Below are positions 58,702 to 64,000 of a stretch of 64,000 bases of DNA, piece by piece. Origin of the DNA: Glaciimonas sp. PCH181. Lineage in GTDB: Bacteria > Pseudomonadota > Gammaproteobacteria > Burkholderiales > Burkholderiaceae_D. The DNA lies in the NCBI RefSeq assembly GCF_003056055.1, contig NZ_PYFP01000003.1:248001-312000 (forward strand), read 5' to 3'. A program made the position numbers and the translations under genes. The notes below the pieces were generated by a model. The model was not told where the DNA came from and did no database searches. It saw nothing but the letters and a program-made list of their open reading frames with translations. How positions within the stretch are numbered: the first letter of the stretch is position 1; every line of letters begins with the position of its first letter.

Positions 58702-59139
58702 TTACTTCTTACTATTTGCCTGCGCAGCAAAAGTAACCTTTTCAAAACCCGCCAAACGCGCAGCCTCCAGCACATTAATGACGGTTTGATGCGGCGACAT
58801 TGCATCCGCGTTGATGATGATCAACGGGGTTTCCTTAGACTTATTCGGGTCACTTTGCGCCGCAGTCTTCAAATCCTGCGCCAGATCATCTGCGCTTCTG
58901 GACGATACCTGTAGCTTATTCACCGCATATTGGCCCTGCGCCGTCACCGCAACATAAATCGGGAATGGCCCAGCCTCAACCTTCGCGGCATCGGCACTCG
59001 GTAGCGTAATCTTCAGCGCGGTAACTTTGCTATACGTCGTCGTGACCATCAAAAAAATGACGATCACCAACAAAACGTCAATGAACGGAATCAAATTAAT
59101 TTCAGGCGCTTCACGCGCCCTGCCTTTGCGAAAATTCAT
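58702..59139 (-). CDS. exbD: ExbD/TolR family biopolymer transport protein
   Basis: A 145-residue membrane protein with one transmembrane helix (about 18-37). It starts MNFRKGRAREAPEINLIPFI and continues DVLLVIVIFLMVTTT, with the conserved helix Asp that carries protons. The periplasmic domain follows (about 60-140) with the closing PHQTVINVLEAARLAGFEKV. It pairs with the ExbB/TolQ-like protein encoded 39 bases upstream. TonB is not nearby; in many betaproteobacteria this pair precedes lpxK, and its partner may be TonB or another protein. Confidence 0.92.
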   Translation of the reverse strand: MNFRKGRAREAPEINLIPFIDVLLVIVIFLMVTTTYSKVTALKITLPSADAAKVEAGPFPIYVAVTAQGQYAVNKLQVSSRSADDLAQDLKTAAQSDPNKSKETPLIIINADAMSPHQTVINVLEAARLAGFEKVTFAAQANSKK

Positions 59140-59178
59140 ATTCGAGCCTCTTGCACCATATTTAGTACTTATTCAACC

Positions 59179-59784
59179 TTATTTTCGCGCGCCGTGGACG
59201 ATATCCACAAACTTGATCGCCTGCTGTTCCATATCGACGATAAAGCTGTCTATCGTGGCCCGGAAATGGCGATAAAAAACCAATGCCGGCATCGCAATCG
59301 CCAGACCAAACCCAGTGTTGTACAGCGCCACCGAAATCCCGTGTCCCAACTGAGCAGGATCAGTACCCGCGCCATTGGTTGCGCCAAAAATCTCAATCAT
59401 GCCGACTACCGTGCCAAACAAACCCATCAACGGTGCCAGCGTAGCAATCGTGCCTAGTGTAGTCAGAAAGCGCTCTAAATCATGTGCCGTTGCCTGACCG
59501 GCTTCTTCGATCGCTTCTTTCATGATGTCCCGCGGCGCATCGACATTACGCAGGCCAGCCGCCAATACACGTCCCAGCGGTGAATTATTTTCCAGATTAG
59601 TAAGCACTTCGGCCTTGGCACGGCCATTGTGATAAACCCGAATAACCTCTTGCAATAACTGCGGCGGCAAAATGCGCGGACGGCGTAAATACATTAAGCG
59701 TTCAATGATTAACGCGGTCGCAATCACCGAGGCAATTAATAACAACCAGATCGGCCAGCCTGCAGCTTGAATAATGGCAAACAA
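59179..59784 (-). CDS. exbB: ExbB/TolQ/MotA family proton channel protein
   Basis: A 201-residue three-helix membrane protein that forms the proton channel with ExbD. The helices are at about 8-28, 105-130 and 150-172. The family core is TIATLAPLMGLFGTVVGMIE through LGHGISVALYNTGFGLAIAM. The start is TTG at 59784, supported by a perfect AAGGAGG 5 bases upstream; a frame 26 codons longer lacks such support. It is the first gene of exbB-exbD-lpxK-trm112-kdsB. Confidence 0.93.
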   Translation of the reverse strand: MFAIIQAAGWPIWLLLIASVIATALIIERLMYLRRPRILPPQLLQEVIRVYHNGRAKAEVLTNLENNSPLGRVLAAGLRNVDAPRDIMKEAIEEAGQATAHDLERFLTTLGTIATLAPLMGLFGTVVGMIEIFGATNGAGTDPAQLGHGISVALYNTGFGLAIAMPALVFYRHFRATIDSFIVDMEQQAIKFVDIVHGARK

Positions 59785-60046
59785 AAAAACCTCCTTGAGG
59801 CAAATGCGGATAGGTTTATCTAATGGATTGCAGAATGTAAACTGTTGAAGCCATGTGAGCAAGTACCTCAGCGGCTGATTACAGCTTTGTATGCCAGATA
59901 CGGGCTAATTACCGGGCGATTTCAGCCGTTTATTGTCACATTACTTCCCATTCGCAAGGGCGTCAGCAGCGAATCCAGACGGCGCGCTATACGAAAACCG
60001 AGGGAAACTCTTAACTTGCAAACGACCTGGCCCACTAGCCAAAAAA
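59785..60046. other. Intergenic region upstream of exbB
   Basis: No gene is seen in the 262 bases before the repeat array. It should hold the exbB promoter, but I found no strong -35/-10 pair. Confidence 0.3.
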
Positions 60047-60127
60047 CTTCCTCACATTTTATGTGAACAAGATTGTGGATAAGTCTCTTCTCATGAAGTT
60101 AAGCAATTGATTTCAAACGAGATTTTT
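60047..60127 (+). repeat. DnaA-box-pair repeat, copy A (degenerate)
   Basis: Diverged copy: TTCCTCACA, five bases, TGTGAACAA, then GATTGTGGATAAG, and the downstream part GAAGTTAAGCAATTGATTTC followed by AAACGAGATTTTT. The 3' part is well conserved, which confirms it as a copy. Confidence 0.7.
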
Positions 60128-60152
60128 ATGCTGCATCAAAAACGTGCAGCAT
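60128..60152. repeat. Perfect 8-bp hairpin after repeat copy A
   Basis: ATGCTGCA (60128-60135) pairs with TGCAGCAT (60145-60152), loop of 9. Not followed by a T-run. Confidence 0.7.
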
Positions 60153-60186
60153 CAGATGGTTGCTTCCAGCAAGCGTCCTCCAAAAG

Positions 60187-60267
60187 TTCTCCACAGTTTT
60201 TGTGGACAACTTTGTGAACAACTTGCCTTACGAAAACCTATGCCCTTGATTTTGTTCACTTTTTTAT
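60187..60267 (+). repeat. DnaA-box-pair repeat, copy B
   Basis: TTCTCCACA, five bases, TGTGGACAA, CTTTGTGAACAA, and a diverged end CCCTTGATTTTGTTCAC with T6. One mismatch in each 9-mer. Confidence 0.75.
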
Positions 60268-60366
60268 AACTGTTCAGATCGCGCCCAATCACCCCATTTA
60301 TCCCCATATTGTGGCAAAGAACGCTCATTCTCCGGCGACGCTTAGGTAACCCTGGAATTGATCTCA

Positions 60367-60444
60367 GTTATCCACAGATTTTGTGGATAACTTTGTGCAC
60401 ATCATGACTGAAATGATACTAAGTCATTGATTTAAATGCACTTT
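60367..60444 (+). repeat. DnaA-box-pair repeat, copy C
   Basis: Perfect pair TTATCCACA (60368-60376) and TGTGGATAA (60382-60390), spacer GATTT, then CTTTGTGCACA and GTCATTGATTTAAATGCAC. Confidence 0.9.
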
Positions 60445-60551
60445 CATTTCGTGTGCACAGATACTACAACTGGGGGCAAATATTGACTGACGCAATGATG
60501 CGACCCATCCCGGCAATTGACGCGATCAGAAGTGCCAAGGCGAAGGGGGAA

Positions 60552-60631
60552 CTTATCCACAGAAATTGTGGATAAATTTGTGTACAAGGATGCTGGGATG
60601 AGATTAAACGCTTGATTTAAATGGTTTTTTT
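60552..60631 (+). repeat. DnaA-box-pair repeat, copy D
   Basis: Perfect pair TTATCCACA (60553-60561) and TGTGGATAA (60567-60575), spacer GAAAT, then ATTTGTGTACAAGGATGCTG and ACGCTTGATTTAAATGGTTT. Nearly identical to copy F. Confidence 0.92.
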
Positions 60632-60700
60632 AGAAGTCAGCAGTGCCGCAACAAAAATTCCACCGATGCGCTTTTTATAGTGATGTGCAGCAATATCAAA

Positions 60701-60780
60701 GTTTTCCACAGTTTATGTGGATAACTTTGTGTGTAAGCACACAACAAAGAAGTTAAGCCATTGATTCAAAACGGTTTTCC
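60701..60780 (+). repeat. DnaA-box-pair repeat, copy E
   Basis: TTTTCCACA (60702-60710) and TGTGGATAA (60716-60724), spacer GTTTA, then CTTTGTGTGTAAG and AAGTTAAGCCATTGATTC. Most similar to copy G. Confidence 0.92.
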
Positions 60781-60824
60781 CTTACTGTGCGCGGCTGAGG
60801 CAATAACGTCACAATTCCGATGCA

Positions 60825-61298
60825 TCAAGCGTTGTTATAAGCCCGCTCCAGCACCGCAATGTCGAGTTTAATCATATGCACCATTGCATTAAACGCTCTT
60901 TGCGCAGCCGCCGTATCCGTACTGCTGATCATCCTCATCAATGCATTCGGCACGATTTGCCAAGACACGCCAAACTTATCCGTCAACCAACCGCACTGCT
61001 GCGCTTGCCCGCCTTCTAGCAAACTCTCCCATAAGTGATCCACATCTTCTTGCGTCTCACAAGGCACAACAAACGAAATCGCCGGAGAAAAGGTAAATTG
61101 CGAACCGCCATTCAAGGCCAGGAATTCCTGCCCGTCAAGAATAAACTGCACCGTCATCACCGTCCCTTTGGGCTGGGGCGCGGCATCCGGGTAACGACTC
61201 ATGTCGACAATACTTGCGTTCTTAAAGATAGAAACATAAAAATTCGCAGCCTCTTCGGCTTTGCCGTCGAACCACAAACAGGGGCCTATTTTTTTCAT
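60825..61298 (-). CDS. VOC-fold (PhnB/glyoxalase-like) protein
   Basis: A 157-residue protein of the vicinal-oxygen-chelate superfamily, PhnB/3-demethylubiquinone-methyltransferase-like group. It begins MKKIGPCLWFDGKAEEAANF, followed by YVSIFKNASIVDMSRY. The later part has FLALNGGSQFTFSPAISFVV and CGWLTDKFGVSWQIVPNAL, both typical. The enzymatic function is not predictable. The ATG at 61298 has AAGGAGG upstream; a longer frame by 16 codons is rejected. It is a lone gene lying between two blocks of the DnaA-box-pair repeat, which suggests it is an insertion in, or a passenger of, that array. Confidence 0.85.
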   Translation of the reverse strand: MKKIGPCLWFDGKAEEAANFYVSIFKNASIVDMSRYPDAAPQPKGTVMTVQFILDGQEFLALNGGSQFTFSPAISFVVPCETQEDVDHLWESLLEGGQAQQCGWLTDKFGVSWQIVPNALMRMISSTDTAAAQRAFNAMVHMIKLDIAVLERAYNNA

Positions 61299-61502
61299 GA
61301 TCGCTCCTCCTTGAGGTGAGGCAAATAAAGCAACGAACCATCCCATTCAGAATACGAAACAAGCAGAACTGACAAATAAGTCTAGAAACAAATGCAGCCG
61401 TTAGCAATGTTGCATATTTGACGGATCGCTCAGTTAAATAATGCAAAAATAAGAGAAATATTAGCAATGAAGTTGCCAAAATAAAGCCATCATCGCCCGT
61501 TA
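61299..61502. other. Intergenic region between VOC gene and repeat copy F
   Basis: AT-rich sequence without a gene; it should contain the VOC promoter, which I could not define. Confidence 0.3.
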
Positions 61503-61585
61503 CTTATCCACAGAAATTGTGGATAACTTTGTGTACAAGACTGCTGAAATCAACTTAAGCGCTTGATTAAAAGGAGTTTTTAGCT
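61503..61585 (+). repeat. DnaA-box-pair repeat, copy F
   Basis: Perfect pair TTATCCACA (61504-61512) and TGTGGATAA (61518-61526), spacer GAAAT, then CTTTGTGTACAAGACTGCTG and AAGCGCTTGATTAAAAGGAG. Confidence 0.92.
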
Positions 61586-61674
61586 TGTGTATAGCCGTGC
61601 CGCAAAACTGCTATTTCGCAGATGCGACCCTTATTTAGTTGATTAAGTACAGTTAATTTATGAGATAAAAAAAA

Positions 61675-61753
61675 CTTTTCCACAGTTTCTGTGGATAACT
61701 TTGTGCGCAAATAGATTAGAAACAAATTAAGCCATTGATTCAGAACGACTTTC
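61675..61753 (+). repeat. DnaA-box-pair repeat, copy G
   Basis: TTTTCCACA (61676-61684) and TGTGGATAA (61690-61698), spacer GTTTC, then CTTTGTGCGCAAA and AAATTAAGCCATTGATTCAG. Confidence 0.92.
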
Positions 61754-61954
61754 TACACATGCAGTGCAATGAAGCAATGCCAAGCAAGAAAAAAATGTTT
61801 CCATAGAAGAATCAAACAACCCGAGAACACGCTTTCTTCCCATTACGATTTACAATACGGCGCTGCAAGACCGCTGCTGTAATACCGCTTAACAACGCGC
61901 AATGCCTGCAATAAGCCTCTGCCCTGTCTCTTCACAGAAAGCCCGACGCCCACG
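61754..61954. other. Upstream region of xseA
   Basis: No gene. TACAAT near 61850 is a reasonable -10 for xseA but lacks a good -35. Confidence 0.3.
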
Positions 61955-63316
61955 ATGTTATTTCCCACTCCTGCCGACAGCCGCGCTGGCACAGCGCCAG
62001 TGCTCTCCGTTACCGCTCTGAATCAGGCCGTGGCGCGCATGCTGGAGCGAAGCTTCCCGCTGACGTGGGTGTCCGGCGAAATATCCAACTTTACGCGTGC
62101 CGCCTCCGGACATTGGTATTTCACGCTAAAGGATGATGGCGCACAAGTCCGCTCGGTAATGTTCAAGGGCCGTGCCCAACACGCTGGCTTTACCCCTCGT
62201 GAAGGCGACAAAGTTGAAGTACGGGCGCTAGTGACGCTCTATGCGCCCCGTGGCGACTATCAGCTAAATGTGGAGGCGATTCGGCGCGCCGGCGCAGGCA
62301 ATTTATATGAAGCATTTTTGCGCCTCAAAGAAAAATTAACGGCAGAGGGCCTTTTCGACTCTGCCCGCAAGCGCCCTATTCCGCAATTTGTTACCTGTAT
62401 CGGGGTCGTTACCAGCTTGCAAGCAGCGGCACTGCGCGACATTCTGACCGCACTGGCGCGCCGCGTGCCGCACGTGCGCGTCGTGTTATATCCAACGCCC
62501 GTGCAAGGCGAAGGCGCAGCAGAAAAAATTTCCCGCGCCATCAATACCGCCTCGGCTCGCGCTGAATGCGATGTATTGCTAGTCTGTCGCGGTGGCGGCA
62601 GCATTGAGGATTTATGGTCGTTTAATGACGAAGGCGTTGCCCGTGCCATCGCTGCGGCGACCATGCCAGTGATTTCCGGTGTCGGCCATGAAACCGATGT
62701 CACGATTGCCGACTTCATCGCCGATATGCGCGCAGCAACGCCCACCGCCGCCGCCGAATTAGCCGCGATTCCCCGACTCGACTGGCTATCCGTACTAGAA
62801 GGCCACGCAGCGGATATGACCCGCGCCGTGCGGCGACAATTCGGCGAGGCAAGTCAGACCCTTGACTGGTTCACGCGTCGTCTGGTCAGCCCAGCGACGA
62901 CGATCAGCCACGAACGCCTGAAGTTACAAAGCCTGCAAACGCGTTTGATGCACGCCACCACTATTCCGCTGAGACAGTCGCGCTATGCAATGTTGCATCT
63001 GCGCACCCGCTTGTCGGCGCAACTGCCGGATACGCGCCCTGCACGCAGTCTTGTAGCAGACCGGGCACGACGTCTGGGCAATGCGCTGACATTACAAAAC
63101 AAACAAAGCCGGTTGGCGCTCAGTGCGCTCAATGCCCAATTGGAACTACTCAATCCGCAACGCACGCTGGAACGTGGCTACGCCATCGTGACTAATGCCA
63201 AGGGCGCGGTCTTACGAGCGCCAAAGGAACTCCAGCCACGTCAGCTCGTCACAATACAACTAGCTGAAGGTAGCGCGAAAGTAGGGATTGATAGCGTGCA
63301 ACCGACCTTCGATTAG
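61955..63316 (+). CDS. xseA: Exodeoxyribonuclease VII large subunit
   Basis: The catalytic subunit of ExoVII, which degrades single-stranded DNA from both ends; 453 residues. The N-terminal OB fold (about 20-115) begins [20 protein letters not shown] and has [20 protein letters not shown]. The nuclease core has [35 protein letters not shown] and [20 protein letters not shown], with the conserved Asp/Arg residues. A coiled-coil region (about 280-410) and a short C-terminal beta tail follow. The usual serine in TS-x2-GAA-RD reads [10 protein letters not shown] here, a small departure. The small subunit xseB is not adjacent. Confidence 0.96.
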   Translation: MLFPTPADSRAGTAPVLSVTALNQAVARMLERSFPLTWVSGEISNFTRAASGHWYFTLKDDGAQVRSVMFKGRAQHAGFTPREGDKVEVRALVTLYAPRGDYQLNVEAIRRAGAGNLYEAFLRLKEKLTAEGLFDSARKRPIPQFVTCIGVVTSLQAAALRDILTALARRVPHVRVVLYPTPVQGEGAAEKISRAINTASARAECDVLLVCRGGGSIEDLWSFNDEGVARAIAAATMPVISGVGHETDVTIADFIADMRAATPTAAAELAAIPRLDWLSVLEGHAADMTRAVRRQFGEASQTLDWFTRRLVSPATTISHERLKLQSLQTRLMHATTIPLRQSRYAMLHLRTRLSAQLPDTRPARSLVADRARRLGNALTLQNKQSRLALSALNAQLELLNPQRTLERGYAIVTNAKGAVLRAPKELQPRQLVTIQLAEGSAKVGIDSVQPTFD

Positions 63317-63690
63317 TGCCGGACTCACGCCTGAGATATAAGCAAAGATTAATAAAGACTAACAACGGGCGCTGTTGAATTCGTCCGATTGCTGCATGGA
63401 ATAGATAAGCGCTTTACAATAACGCGCTTGAACCTGTTAAATACCAGTAGACCTGTCATTAGTCTGTCATTAAGCGACCTAATAATGGTTAAGTCGATAG
63501 CGGTCTGCAACACGATGCTGGAAACATGGAGCCGTATGCAAATACGGAACAGCATCAGCCGGGATTGCATTAATCAGCCGTAACAAGCGGCTTTAGGATG
63601 GCTTTAAGTCAGATTAACGACAATTTTTAAAAGTTTTACCTAGTTAATACACGTTCTTAGTAGCCCAATAAAACTTAGAAAGGACACACC
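63317..63690. other. Intergenic region xseA to sodB
   Basis: 374 bases without a gene. It contains a 9-bp direct repeat CTGTCATTA (near 63452-63474), a hairpin CCGTAT-GCAA-ATACGG (about 63533-63548) and another AGCCG/CGGCT hairpin near 63578-63594. Neither hairpin has a convincing T-run. The sodB promoter is not evident; an iron-regulated site could be sought here. Confidence 0.4.
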
Positions 63691-64000
63691 ATGGCATATA
63701 CACTTCCTCCCCTCCCGTACGCGATCGATGCATTGGCTCCACATATCTCGCAAGAGACACTGGAATTCCATTACGGTAAACATCACCAGACCTATGTGAC
63801 CAATCTGAACAATCTCGTTCCGGGCACAGAATTCGAAAACGCATCATTGGAAGAGATCGTCAAGAAATCATCCGGCGGCGTCTTCAACAACGCAGCACAA
63901 ATCTGGAACCACACGTTTTATTGGAACAGCTTGTCACCAGATGGCGGTGGCGCACCTACTGGCGCTCTGGCCGATGCGATCAACGCAAAATGGGGCACGT
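63691..64000 (+). CDS. sodB: Superoxide dismutase (Fe type), N-terminal part (runs off window)
   Basis: The first 103 residues of an iron/manganese superoxide dismutase. It begins [20 protein letters not shown] and has the metal ligand His in [17 protein letters not shown] and the second His in [16 protein letters not shown]; the Gln/Gly pattern ([13 protein letters not shown]) fits the Fe type. AAAGGA is 7 bases before the ATG. The rest lies beyond the window end. Confidence 0.96.
   Translation, partial: MAYTLPPLPYAIDALAPHISQETLEFHYGKHHQTYVTNLNNLVPGTEFENASLEEIVKKSSGGVFNNAAQIWNHTFYWNSLSPDGGGAPTGALADAINAKWGT

Noticed and set aside
60047..61753. CRISPR array
   Set aside because: Repeats are about 80 bp, imperfect, irregularly spaced (about 140-180 bp, with one gap of about 800 bp), and no cas gene is near.
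60047..61753. Certain call of the chromosomal replication origin
   Set aside because: DnaA boxes alone are not enough: no dnaA/dnaN/gyrB/rpmH neighbourhood and no way to compute skew here. Kept as a hypothesis only.

Overview
The window looks like chromosomal DNA of a betaproteobacterium of the order Burkholderiales, most likely family Oxalobacteraceae (Collimonas/Glaciimonas/Herminiimonas relatives). This is an inference from gene families and gene order: ilvB-ilvN-ilvC with psd, pssA and leuA downstream, pyrG-kdsA-eno-ftsB, an ECF sigma factor with DUF3619 and DUF3106 partners, livHMGF, and exbB-exbD-lpxK-trm112-kdsB-adk-hppA. Base composition looks moderate, and most of the window is dense housekeeping sequence. 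No tRNA, rRNA, insertion sequence, prophage or CRISPR array was seen. One RNA gene, the small SRP RNA (ffs), is clear.

Layout: 1-8.4 kb (minus strand) holds branched-chain amino acid synthesis (ilvBNC, start of leuA), phospholipid synthesis (psd, pssA), a SIMPL-domain protein with a frameshifted small gene after it, and a voltage-gated-type K+ channel with a C-terminal zinc ribbon. 8.7-11.1 kb (plus) is an ECF sigma/DUF3619/DUF3106 unit followed by an RDD membrane protein. 11.2-18.4 kb holds a DUF455 protein, a gamma-carbonic-anhydrase-like protein, hslO, ftsB, eno, kdsA and pyrG. 18.7-33 kb is an export region: an MFS transporter; a complete RND tripartite pump (outer-membrane factor, adaptor, permease) followed by a CusRS-like two-component system; and, on the opposite strand, a second RND adaptor/permease pair without its own outer-membrane factor. 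A perfect TGACAA-N2-TTGTCA palindrome precedes the first pump operon. 33.3-36.8 kb holds ffs, ubiD and a lytic transglycosylase with a long, foldable leader.

36.9-40.6 kb is livHMGF without a nearby binding-protein gene, preceded by a small ORF and a terminator-like hairpin. 41.4-46.4 kb has fkpB-ispH, radC, rpmB-rpmG, a DUF4019 protein and a fatty-acid desaturase. 46.5-52.9 kb has mscS-type channel/phospholipase D/rsmB, purN, a barnase/barstar pair and a patatin phospholipase. 53-59.8 kb has hppA, adk, kdsB, trm112, lpxK, exbD and exbB. The window ends with a VOC-fold gene, xseA and the start of sodB.

The most unusual structure is at 60.0-61.8 kb: seven same-orientation copies of a roughly 80-bp repeat, each built on an inverted pair of DnaA-box-like 9-mers (TTATCCACA, 5 nt, TGTGGATAA), on both sides of the VOC gene. 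Two of these copies plus their spacer appear to be duplicated as a larger block. Other points of interest are the structured transglycosylase leader, a truncated isochorismatase-family gene ending at a G9 tract and an AGTTC microsatellite, and a 15-bp degenerate tandem repeat in front of the K+ channel.
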